Program-made: the position numbers and the translations under genes
Assembly (NCBI GenBank): GCA_017939795.1
Contig: JAGBAA010000079.1
Span: forward strand, 1-64,000
Direction: 5' to 3'
Source: Thermoguttaceae bacterium
GTDB taxonomy: Bacteria > Planctomycetota > Planctomycetia > Pirellulales > Thermoguttaceae
Length of the DNA: 64,000 bases
Notes under the pieces: generated by a model
What the model was told of the DNA's origin: nothing
What the model saw: the letters and a program-made list of their open reading frames with translations, nothing else
The model's database searches: none
Shown here: one piece after another, positions 51,344 to 59,025 of the stretch
Position numbering within the stretch: position 1 is the first letter of the stretch
How the letters are laid out: each line of letters opens with the position of its first letter

Positions 51344-52692
51344 GAGTAGATCCCGATGTCCGAGTAAACTTTCGTCGGTGTGCCCATTTCCCAGTTTTCC
51401 GTCAGTTTTTCCGTCAGCTCCCACGGCAGCGGTGCGGTCTGGACGCCGTTTTCGGCGAATGCGCGAGCGATTTCGGACGCTTTTTCGCAGCACGGCCAGT
51501 TCTCGCACGGAATGGCGAAGACTTTCCGCATCCTGCCGTAGATCGTCGAAAACGGTTCCCGCGTCAGATTCCCAAACGAAATGTTCAGAAACTCGCACGG
51601 CTGGACTTCACCGGAGCTTCCGACGTAGAATCGGTCGATCCCGCCGCACGTGCAGCCGAGCATTTCCGGCGATTCCTCGTAGACCTGCGCCGCGAGGATC
51701 GGAGCGTGCCTTTCTCTCGCCGAATTGTATCGTCTCTGCGCCGCGCAGGCGATCTCTTTTGCACGCTCATGCTTTTCTGCCGCAAATTCCTGATCCAGCC
51801 ACCGTCCGCATGATTTCGGATGGATGAGCTGAATGTAGTCGCACTGCCGTTCCCGCGCAAGGTCCATGACGCGGTCGATCTCCCCGTCGAGGATCTGCTC
51901 GTCCGTCAACACCGTGTTGAAGCCCGTGAGAAAACCGGCGTTGCGGCAGTCGCGCAGGAAATCCATCGTCCGCTCCCACGAACCGGGGACTCCCGTGAAT
52001 GCGTCGTGGCGGAGCGGGTCGGTGAAGTGGACGGAACTCATGATCCCGACGACCTGAGCCGCTTTCATCGCCGCGAGTTTTTCCGGATCCGCTCCCATTC
52101 CAGTCGAATTGACCCAGACTTCCGATCCGGAGAGTTCCTGAAGAACGGGAAGCAGGCGGTCGAAGCGCAGAAGCGGGTCTCCTCCCTCCACCGCCCACGC
52201 GGTGATGCCGAACTCACGCAGTTCCCGCACGACTTCAAGAAGACGCTCCAGCGGCATTTCCTCCGCGGAGTCTTTCCCCTGGTAGCAGTGCGGGCACCGG
52301 TACCGACAGGCGCGCGTCATGGAAAGTACGACGGTCGCAGGACGAGGCGGCACTTCCGCCAGTTTCGTCTCCATCGTCCGGAAAAATGCCTCCGACGGAT
52401 ACGCCGGCAGGTAGAAATCCAGCTTGTGCCGTCCGTCCGGAAGACGAAGCAGTTTGTGGACGTAAAAGATCCGCGTCAGCCGTGCTGCCCGCATCAGGAG
52501 CCGGACGTACTTCCGAAACCCGCCGAGTCTGCGGACCTGCGGAAGAAAATGAAGCGCACTCCCCACCGACATTCGCGCATAAAAGAGCGTCTTCGCAAAC
52601 CCGGTGATGAATCGGGCTGACTGTGCGGGAACGGACTGTGCGGGAACGGACTGTGCGGGAACGGACGGCTTTGGGTCAAGAGGATCACGCAT
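51340..52692 (-). CDS. radical SAM protein with C-terminal Cys-rich (SPASM-like) region
   Basis: A 450-residue protein. CRYRCPHC (Cys129, 133, 136) binds the 4Fe-4S cluster and the GGDPLLR element lies after strand 2. The C-terminal part has CTCGGIDRFYVGSSG with EVQPCEF and PCENWPCCEK, an arrangement like SPASM/twitch auxiliary clusters. It carries out a radical reaction, possibly on a lipid or aromatic substrate given its neighbours; MoaA- and PqqE-like proteins are the nearest general type. The N-terminus contains three SVPAQ units encoded by a 15-bp repeat (about 52620-52665). Six bp separate it from the UbiA gene. Confidence 0.82.
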   Translation of the reverse strand: MRDPLDPKPSVPAQSVPAQSVPAQSARFITGFAKTLFYARMSVGSALHFLPQVRRLGGFRKYVRLLMRAARLTRIFYVHKLLRLPDGRHKLDFYLPAYPSEAFFRTMETKLAEVPPRPATVVLSMTRACRYRCPHCYQGKDSAEEMPLERLLEVVRELREFGITAWAVEGGDPLLRFDRLLPVLQELSGSEVWVNSTGMGADPEKLAAMKAAQVVGIMSSVHFTDPLRHDAFTGVPGSWERTMDFLRDCRNAGFLTGFNTVLTDEQILDGEIDRVMDLARERQCDYIQLIHPKSCGRWLDQEFAAEKHERAKEIACAAQRRYNSARERHAPILAAQVYEESPEMLGCTCGGIDRFYVGSSGEVQPCEFLNISFGNLTREPFSTIYGRMRKVFAIPCENWPCCEKASEIARAFAENGVQTAPLPWELTEKLTENWEMGTPTKVYSDIGIYS

Positions 52693-52698
52693 GAAAAT

Positions 52699-53865
52699 CT
52701 ACTCCTTTTCTCCGTACCAGGCATAGAGGACGCGAATACAGACGCACGCCGTCAGTCCCGCAAGAGATCCGGCGGGAAGGGAAACGTCCGGAAACGAAAC
52801 TGCCGACGGCAAAAACGCCGAGAGCTGATTCGCAGAAAGGTGGACCGCAGGCCAAAATCCGGAAAGCGGAGCGAGGACGAGCCAGACGCAGTTTTGGCAG
52901 TTCAGGCAAGTCGCGGAATAGTAGTCTTCCCGAAGGATCGCCGCGTAAAGGCACAGTGTGAGCCAGAGACTTCCGGCAGTTTCCAGCCAGAGCGAGTACG
53001 CAAAAACGCCCGGAAAGGCCAGCATTCCCCAGACAGCCGCAAGAGGGAGAAGACCGAACCAGAGCGAAAATCGGGAGCCGCAGACGACCTGAAGTGTCCG
53101 TTTCCCGGCCGCGGCATCGCCCTCACAGTCCTTAAAGTAGCTGAAATGGCACATCGTGAAGTGCGTCAGGAAAACGAGAAGCACAGCAGGAATGAACGGG
53201 GAAAAGACGGCAGACGCGGAGGCCGGGGAAAGAGCAGACGCAGAGGCCGGGGAAAGAGCAGGTGAGGAGGCCGGGGAAAGAACGTCCGCTGAAGTCGGGA
53301 TATTCTGAGATCCTGCGAGCGAAATGCCGTCTGCACACGAGACGGAAATGCAGTCTGCCGCACCGATGAGGAATCCGAAAAGAACGCACTGCGTGATGGA
53401 AAGCGAGTAGACGGCACAGCCGACGACCGGAACTCCTTTCGCCCAATTGTACGCCAGATTGAGCAGGACACCGAGCGTCAGCGGAAGGAGCGTCAGCCAG
53501 TTCAGAAAGAGAGAAACGGCTCCGAAACCAGCGGTCAGTGCCGCGGAAAGGGCGAGAGCCGGGTAAACGGCGAGTTTCCCCGTCACCATGGGACGCTCCG
53601 GCGCGTTGATGCGGTCCTCTGCGAGATTTCCCCAGTCGTTGAAGATCTGGTTGGCTCCCCACGCAAGAAAACCGAGGATCAGAGCCGTCATCCCGCGCCA
53701 ATCCGGCAGAGGATCTTTCGAGAAACAGACCGAGGCGGCCGCGAGTCCCAAAAATACCGTCGCCCCCGTCACGAAACCATAGTAGAGACGCATGGACCGC
53801 AGATAGTAGAAAAGAAACCGCCCCGTCTCTTTTCCAAAGTTGGTTTTCCCCGTGTTTTTCTGCAT
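52699..53865 (-). CDS. UbiA-family prenyltransferase (DGGGP/chlorophyll-synthase-like motif)
   Basis: A 388-residue membrane enzyme with about nine helices. The first motif NDWGNLAEDRINAPERP (76-92) has the DRINxPxRP ending found in chlorophyll, homogentisate and archaeal digeranylgeranylglyceryl-phosphate synthases and differs from the MqnP-like enzyme at 22.2 kb. The second motif is HFSYFKDCEGDAAAGKRT (~247). A low-complexity insert (~190-222, units of SPASA from a 24-bp repeat) interrupts the cytoplasmic loop. AGGAG precedes the ATG. It opens the run UbiA / radical SAM / lipid kinase / ThiL-like / SDR. The acceptor is unknown. Confidence 0.8.
   Translation of the reverse strand: MQKNTGKTNFGKETGRFLFYYLRSMRLYYGFVTGATVFLGLAAASVCFSKDPLPDWRGMTALILGFLAWGANQIFNDWGNLAEDRINAPERPMVTGKLAVYPALALSAALTAGFGAVSLFLNWLTLLPLTLGVLLNLAYNWAKGVPVVGCAVYSLSITQCVLFGFLIGAADCISVSCADGISLAGSQNIPTSADVLSPASSPALSPASASALSPASASAVFSPFIPAVLLVFLTHFTMCHFSYFKDCEGDAAAGKRTLQVVCGSRFSLWFGLLPLAAVWGMLAFPGVFAYSLWLETAGSLWLTLCLYAAILREDYYSATCLNCQNCVWLVLAPLSGFWPAVHLSANQLSAFLPSAVSFPDVSLPAGSLAGLTACVCIRVLYAWYGEKE
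53170..53285. repeat. 24-bp in-frame repeat in the UbiA gene
   Basis: About three units reading AGGCCGGGGAAAGAGCAGA with variants, encoding LSPASASA. They enlarge a loop of the enzyme and are not expected to affect the active site. Confidence 0.75.
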
Positions 53866-54179
53866 TTTATCTCATCTCCTGAAATTCGACTCTCTACATT
53901 CTACTCTATAGAACGCATGAGTGTGAGAAAAAAACGCCCCGCAAACCAGAAATTTCCAGAATTTTCCAGAAATTTCCAGAATTTTCCAGAATTTTCTGAG
54001 ATTTTTCAGAATTTTTCCGGCCCTCTGCGAAATCTTTGCGCCTCTGCGTGAAAAGAAAACCGCGTTCCTTCCGATCTCAACACAAAATTCACGAAAAAAC
54101 GCGGATCTTGCGAAAAATTTTAAAATTCGTTTTCGTGTCTTTTTGCGCTTTTCGTGAATCTCTCATCTTGCCTCGTTTC
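53866..54179. other. intergenic region with short TTCCAGAA-type repeats
   Basis: From 53948 to about 54015 the sequence is a string of imperfect TTCCAGAATTT units. It continues into a phrase of the type CTTTGCGCCTCTGCGTGAAAA seen as intergenic filler in many genomes. No gene or RNA was recognised. It should contain the promoter of the UbiA operon, for which only weak -10 candidates are visible. Confidence 0.5.
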
Positions 54180-55571
54180 TCATTTCAGGCGGTTTCGCGC
54201 ATGATGCACGACGAGCGAGGAGAGGGCGAAGAGTCCCACGACGTTCGGAAGGACCATCAGATTGTTGAACATGTCGGTAAGCTCCCACACCAGCTCGTTC
54301 GAGAGGCAGGCACCAAGGAAAATGAACCCCGACGCCAGGATCGAATAGAGCGGGACGGCACGTTTTCCAAAAAGGTAGGTGAAGTTGATCTTCCCAAAGA
54401 GATTCCAGCTCAGGATGGTCGAAAAGGCGAAAAAGAAGAGGCAGACCGCCACGAACGATGCGCCGAACGATTCCCCCAGGATGCTGGAAAATGCGAGCTG
54501 CGCCATGTTGGATTTCGTGATTCCGGCCTTGGCAGAGTCTGCGAGCGCCGCGCCGTCTGCGAGGATCCCGCCGCTTGCGTAGAGGGTGGAAATGACCACC
54601 AGCGCGGTCATGGTCAGGACGATGAACGTATCGACGAACACGCCGATCATCGCGACGACCCCCTGTTCATGCGGGGAACTGACTTTCGCCATGGCGTGTG
54701 CGTGCGGCGTAGACCCCATCCCGGCTTCATTTGAGAAAAGCCCGCGTTTGACGCCCTGACTGACTGCGATCTTCAGCGCGGTTCCGAAACTTCCTCCAAT
54801 GATGGCGTGCGGGAAAAAGGCGTAGTGGAAGATCATGCCGAATGTTTCCGGAAGGTGTTCCAGACGCTGGAAGAGGATGAACAGACAGCCCAAAATATAA
54901 AGGAGCGCCATCAAAGGCACGAGTTTCTCCGCGACCGCCGCGACACGCCGTGCGCCGCCGAGGAAAACGAGTGCGGAACAGAACGCGGCCGCCGCACCCA
55001 CGCTCCAGCCGGGAAAACCGAAAGCCGTCCGGCACGTTTCGGAAATGGCGTTGGACTGGACCATCGCCCCCATGAATCCGAGTGCCAGAACGGCCGCAAT
55101 GGCGAAAAAACCGGCAAGAAACCGTCCGAATGTTCCGCGGAAAGCCGTCCGAATGTAGAAAACGGGGCCGCCGTGAAACGTCCCGTCGTCGTGGACCTCC
55201 CGTGTTTCCTGGGCGAGTACCGCCTCGGCATAGATCGTCGCCATGCCGAAGAAGGCAATGATCCACATCCAGAAGATCGCACCGGGACCGCCGATCAGGA
55301 TCGCGCCGCACGCACCGACGATATTTCCCGTCCCGACCTGTGCCGCGACCGCAGTGGCGAGTGCCTGGAAGGAACTCAAGCCCCCTTCCTGCTGCTTTCC
55401 GTGCAGGGAAATGCTCCCAAAGACCTTCTTCATCCCCTCGCCAAAGCACCGGACCTGAACGAATCGCGTCCGGATCGAGAAGTAGATCCCGATCCCCACG
55501 AGGAGAAAAACGAGAACGTAATCGGAAAGGTAAAAATTGATCTTCTGAACGGTTTCAAGTACATTCTGCAT
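54180..55571 (-). CDS. sodium:alanine/glycine symporter (AGCS family)
   Basis: Inner-membrane Na+-coupled uptake of alanine or glycine. I start at ATG 55571 (AAGG seven bases upstream), giving 463 residues with about 11 helices. VGTGNIVGACGAILIGGPGAIFWMW, GGPVFYI, and KRGLFSNEAGMGSTPHAHA are the family's signature blocks, the last holding the conserved NEAGMGS. A glycine riboswitch in its leader indicates glycine as substrate. Such riboswitches usually activate glycine catabolism but often repress or attenuate transporters. Confidence 0.93.
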   Translation of the reverse strand: MQNVLETVQKINFYLSDYVLVFLLVGIGIYFSIRTRFVQVRCFGEGMKKVFGSISLHGKQQEGGLSSFQALATAVAAQVGTGNIVGACGAILIGGPGAIFWMWIIAFFGMATIYAEAVLAQETREVHDDGTFHGGPVFYIRTAFRGTFGRFLAGFFAIAAVLALGFMGAMVQSNAISETCRTAFGFPGWSVGAAAAFCSALVFLGGARRVAAVAEKLVPLMALLYILGCLFILFQRLEHLPETFGMIFHYAFFPHAIIGGSFGTALKIAVSQGVKRGLFSNEAGMGSTPHAHAMAKVSSPHEQGVVAMIGVFVDTFIVLTMTALVVISTLYASGGILADGAALADSAKAGITKSNMAQLAFSSILGESFGASFVAVCLFFFAFSTILSWNLFGKINFTYLFGKRAVPLYSILASGFIFLGACLSNELVWELTDMFNNLMVLPNVVGLFALSSLVVHHARNRLK

Positions 55572-55777
55572 GGTAGGACCTTTTGCGTTCCGCAAATTTT
55601 TCGGTGGGAATTTCCAGGAAAGTTTTTGGAAAAATCCAGGAAAATACGGAAAAATTCAGGGATCTTTCTGAAAGAAGGGGAACTGAAAGTCAAATCAAAA
55701 AACACCAAAGAGAAGAAACTCTGAAAGAAACCGTCAAATCGAGCCGATGCGCACATACACACACCGTTTTTCTTGCG

Positions 55778-55873
55778 CTCTGTCCTTTTGCCTGAGAGAT
55801 TCGGCACCATGCGATGCACGGCGCGTTGCCCCTTCGGCACCCGGTCTGATCCGGGATTCTCCAGAGATCCTCC
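55778..55873 (-). promoter_or_regulatory. glycine riboswitch
   Basis: Read on the minus strand, the aptamer shows GGATCTCTGGAGAATCCCGG, the core GTGCCGAAGGGGCAACGC, and AATCTCTCAGGCAAAAGGAC with AGAG, the consensus glycine-binding core. One aptamer is seen, so it is the singlet type. It begins ~100 nt after the promoter at 55973-56000 and ends ~205 nt before the AGCS symporter start. The intervening DNA should hold the expression platform. The match is strong by eye. Confidence 0.9.
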
Positions 55874-55972
55874 ATTTTCAGTCTCTGCTTTCTGCACGCC
55901 GCATGAGGCTTTCTGCACACTGCACGCCGCAGCGGAGCCGCAGATCCTGAAAATTTCTTAGGTACACGATAC

Positions 55973-56000
55973 AGTATACTCAAAATCGCCGGAATGTCAA
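55973..56000 (-). promoter_or_regulatory. sigma70-type promoter of the riboswitch-symporter unit
   Basis: Minus-strand TTGACA (56000-55995), 16-bp spacer, TATACT (55978-55973), near consensus. Confidence 0.8.
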
Positions 56001-56108
56001 GGGGATTCCCGCCATTTTAGACGATTTCATGGAGAATTTTCCGCCGAGAGGGCGTTTTCGAGAAACCTCGTGTCCCGGAAACATTCGCGATGCTTCCGGG
56101 ACCAAATT

Positions 56109-57701
56109 TCACGTTTCATTTTTTCGGCACGCAAACACAGAGCGAAGAACTTCGGAAAGCGGGACGGAATGCTGTTCTGCCGCGGTCTGGCAGTCCGAAA
56201 ATTCGGGCGAGAACTGGATGTCGGAATCGCCGAAAGTCCCGATCTTGATCCGGATCGGGCCAAACGGAGTCTCGACAGTTTCCCACCGCCGATGGAGCGA
56301 GTACCGCGTCACCTGGAATTCCCGGATCCCGAACGTCCCCGTCTCGCGGAAAAAGCACTCAAGGACCGCCTCTCGCTTTTCCGGAGAGATCAGGACGCCG
56401 AGCTGGGTCGCGGGACGCTGCTTTTTCATCGTCAGCGGAGTGAACCAGACATCCAGTGCCCCCTGTGCGAAAAGCGACGCCATCGCCGCGCCGAGCTGTT
56501 CGCCCGTCACGTCGTCAAGGTTGGCTTCCAGCTGAATGAGCATCTCGGTCAGGTACGGTTTCGGGGTGCGTCCGTCTGCCGATCCTGTACTTTCGGTTCC
56601 TTCCGTTTTCTTTGCTCCTGCCGAACCTTTCGCTTCTTCCGTCTTTTCCGATCCGTAAAGGACCGCGCGAAGCACATTCGGCCGAGATGCCATGGCGCGG
56701 TGGCCGAAGGAGTTGAACGAATCGAGGATCCGGGCATTTCCCCGGATATCCGCCTTTTTCCAGACCGCAAAAAGTGCCGCGGCGGTCGGGGTCAGCATCT
56801 CGCACGGCTCATTGTCCGTGGAGACCGAAAGTCCGTAGGTTTGAAGAAGCTCCTGCGTCGCCGGCGCCGGAAGCGGGTAAACGCCGTGCGCACACCGAAC
56901 CGTCCCGATCCCCGTCGGAAGCGGAGAGACCGAGATCCCGTCCACTCCCAGAAGCGTCAGAGCCAGGCAGCTCCCCACGATGTCGATGATGGAATCCACC
57001 GCGCCGACCTCATGGAAATGCACATCATCGACCGGCTGGCCGTGGACCTTCCCTTCCGCCTTCGCCAGCGCAAGGAAAACCTCAAGCGAAAGCCTCTTCG
57101 CCGCCTCCGGAAGGTCGCTGGACTCGATCAGTCGGCGAATATCCGCGTGCGAGCGATGAATGTGGGAGTGTGCATCGCCGTGGGAGTGTGCATCGCCGTG
57201 GGAGTGCGTGTGGTCGTGGGAGTGTGCATCGCCGTGGGAGTGCGTATGATCGTGGGAGTGCGTATGATCGTGGGAGTGTGCATCGCCGTGGGAGTGCGTA
57301 TGGTCGTGGGAGTGCGTATGGTCGTGGGAGTGCGTGTGGTCGTTGGAGTGCGTGTGGTCGTTGGAGTGCGTGTGGTCGTGGGAGTGCGTATGGTCGTGGG
57401 AGTGTGCGTGGTCGTGGGAGTGTGCGTGGTCGTGGGAGTGCGTGTGGTCGTGGGAGTGCGTGTGGTCGTGGGAGTGCGCGTGGTCGTGGTGTTCATGAAT
57501 GTCCACGGTCAGCATTTTGCCGGACATTCCATGGGATCCTTTTTCCGTGCGGCGCAGATGAAAATGTTCGGGAATCAGACGGTGAAGAGGCTCTTCTACG
57601 GCACACTGGGGAATTCCCTGCCGTTCGCAGAATTCAAGAAGCGCATTCAGGATCATGTCTCCGGAACCGCCGCCCACACTGTCAAATCGCAAAATCTTCA
57701 T
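56109..57701 (-). CDS. larC: LarC, nickel insertion protein with very long His-rich region
   Basis: Final enzyme of nickel-pincer cofactor synthesis: CTP-dependent insertion of Ni into the thioamide precursor. I start at ATG 57701 (GGGGAG upstream), giving 530 residues that begin MKILRFDSVGGGSGDM, the LarC signature. The VDDVHFHEVGAVDSIIDIVG block follows the His region. Residues ~69-190 are about twenty hexapeptides of HSHDHT type, encoded by an 18-bp repeat at 57140-57500. Many LarC proteins have a short His stretch; this one is unusually long and probably stores nickel. The C-terminal domain (SNRPNVLRAVL, then ETNLDDVTGE-like QLEANLDDVTGEQ) is intact. Confidence 0.92.
   Translation of the reverse strand: MKILRFDSVGGGSGDMILNALLEFCERQGIPQCAVEEPLHRLIPEHFHLRRTEKGSHGMSGKMLTVDIHEHHDHAHSHDHTHSHDHTHSHDHAHSHDHAHSHDHTHSHDHTHSNDHTHSNDHTHSHDHTHSHDHTHSHGDAHSHDHTHSHDHTHSHGDAHSHDHTHSHGDAHSHGDAHSHIHRSHADIRRLIESSDLPEAAKRLSLEVFLALAKAEGKVHGQPVDDVHFHEVGAVDSIIDIVGSCLALTLLGVDGISVSPLPTGIGTVRCAHGVYPLPAPATQELLQTYGLSVSTDNEPCEMLTPTAAALFAVWKKADIRGNARILDSFNSFGHRAMASRPNVLRAVLYGSEKTEEAKGSAGAKKTEGTESTGSADGRTPKPYLTEMLIQLEANLDDVTGEQLGAAMASLFAQGALDVWFTPLTMKKQRPATQLGVLISPEKREAVLECFFRETGTFGIREFQVTRYSLHRRWETVETPFGPIRIKIGTFGDSDIQFSPEFSDCQTAAEQHSVPLSEVLRSVFACRKNET
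57140..57500. repeat. 18-bp tandem repeat encoding His-rich units of LarC
   Basis: About 20 head-to-tail units of 18 bp on the GTGGTCGTGGGAGTGCGT pattern with few variants. It keeps other frames open and so generates spurious ORFs on both strands. Confidence 0.92.
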
Positions 57702-58003
57702 CTTCTTTACTCCCCGGAACATACTGCCGAAAAGAAACGGCAGCGTGCCCCATCGTTCAGGAACTCTTTTTTCAATTTCTTCTTATTTTACCAGAAAGCG
57801 GGAGAATTTCAAGCGTCTCCTGCATCAAAAGGAACGGATTTCTTTAAAAAAGGAGCAGAATGAGGCTCTCCCGATCCTCCCAAACAGCGCGAGGTGCGGT
57901 ATACGTACCTGAAAAATGCTTCCAAAACGGAATATTTTCGCGGGATTTGAACGAAATGTGGATTTTATGGAAACTTTCATGAGATTTCGACGGGGAGGGG
58001 GGC
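57702..58003. other. intergenic region between divergent larC and leuD
   Basis: AT-rich near 57780-57850 and otherwise featureless. A weak -10 (TAAAAT, 58026-58031) with a poor -35 (TGGAAA, 58004-58009) lies just beyond and may serve leuD. No gene seen. Confidence 0.45.
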
Positions 58004-58083
58004 TGGAAATTTTTTCGCTTAAGGGTAAAATAGAAGTCAGTAAGATTATTTCGTTCCAAACTCTTTTTGAGGAAAATTTCAAA

Positions 58084-58671
58084 ATGGAAAAATTCACCAC
58101 GCACACGGGCCTCGTGATTCCGATGGACCGCTCGAATGTCGATACGGACCAGATCATGCCGAAACAGTTTCTCAAAAGAATCGAACGCTCCGGATTCGGT
58201 CAGTTCGTTTTCTTCGACTGGCGCTTTCTTGAGGATGGTTCCGAAAATCCCGATTTTGAACTGAACAAACCGGAATATCGCGGCGGCACGATCCTGTTGA
58301 CGCGCCGTAATTTTGGGTCTGGTTCCAGCCGTGAACACGCACCGTGGGGACTTGCCGACTACGGATTCAAAGTCCTGCTCGCGCCGAGTTTTGCTGACAT
58401 TTTCTTCAATAATTCGTTCAAAAACGGAATGCTTCCCATTCGTCTGAGCGAAGAGACGATCGAAGATCTCTTCCAGCGGACGGCTGCGCATCCGGGATAC
58501 CGTCTCACGGTCGACCTTGAAAATCAGGTCATTTCCGACGAATTCGGTCTGGAACTTCCGTTTGAGGTGGACGCTTTCCGCAAACACTGCCTTCTGAATG
58601 CACTGGACGACATTTCGCTCACCCTTCAGCATGAGGAAGCGATCGCGGGCTGGGAAAAGAAAAACGATTGA
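58084..58671 (+). CDS. leuD: 3-isopropylmalate dehydratase small subunit
   Basis: Swivelling domain of the LeuC-LeuD isomerase in leucine synthesis. I start at ATG 58084 (195 residues, [26 protein letters not shown], shown in part), the usual LeuD beginning. [20 protein letters not shown] and [15 protein letters not shown] are conserved blocks, the latter carrying the substrate-binding Ser-Arg. LeuC, usually adjacent, is not next to it; the following gene is unrelated. The open frame upstream of 58084 lacks family similarity. Confidence 0.94.
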   Translation: MEKFTTHTGLVIPMDRSNVDTDQIMPKQFLKRIERSGFGQFVFFDWRFLEDGSENPDFELNKPEYRGGTILLTRRNFGSGSSREHAPWGLADYGFKVLLAPSFADIFFNNSFKNGMLPIRLSEETIEDLFQRTAAHPGYRLTVDLENQVISDEFGLELPFEVDAFRKHCLLNALDDISLTLQHEEAIAGWEKKND

Positions 58672-58689
58672 ATCCCTGACCTCTGAAAC

Positions 58690-58960
58690 CTAAGCATCGA
58701 AAAAACATCCAGGTTCTTGAAGAGGACGGCAGCGAACCGCGGCGGGCAATGGTGCTTCCGCGCGAGGGCATAGACCCGTTCCCGTTGGGCACTTCGTCAA
58801 CTCATGAAGTTCATCGGAGCGGCCATCGTGAGCGATCGCGTGACTTTGCGCGGCAGCGCATACCGCCAGCGGCTCGCCGCCTGCCAGACGGTTCTCGCAG
58901 GATACCGCTGCGCGTGGGATCTTTAGCCGGAAATCTCAACTACCAGGAGCTCTGCGGGAA
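58690..58960 (-). repeat. dispersed 3'-end repeat, copy E (divergent centre)
   Basis: On the minus strand the head (GTTGAGATTTCCGGCTAAAG, then ATCCCACGCGC) and the tail (CTCTTCAAGAACCTGGATG) match copies A-D, but the centre is different and has its own inverted repeats. It lies between the convergent leuD and PL11 genes. Confidence 0.6.
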
Positions 58961-59025
58961 CGCAGGATCTCGCAGAACGGAGACACGAAATCGCTTTTCG
59001 TGGATCTCGTGTCGGGTCTCTGATC

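Noticed and set aside
56070-57863. 597-codon plus-strand frame with Val/Gly repeats
   Set aside because: It is the antisense reading of the larC His repeat; the minus-strand LarC motifs settle the coding strand.
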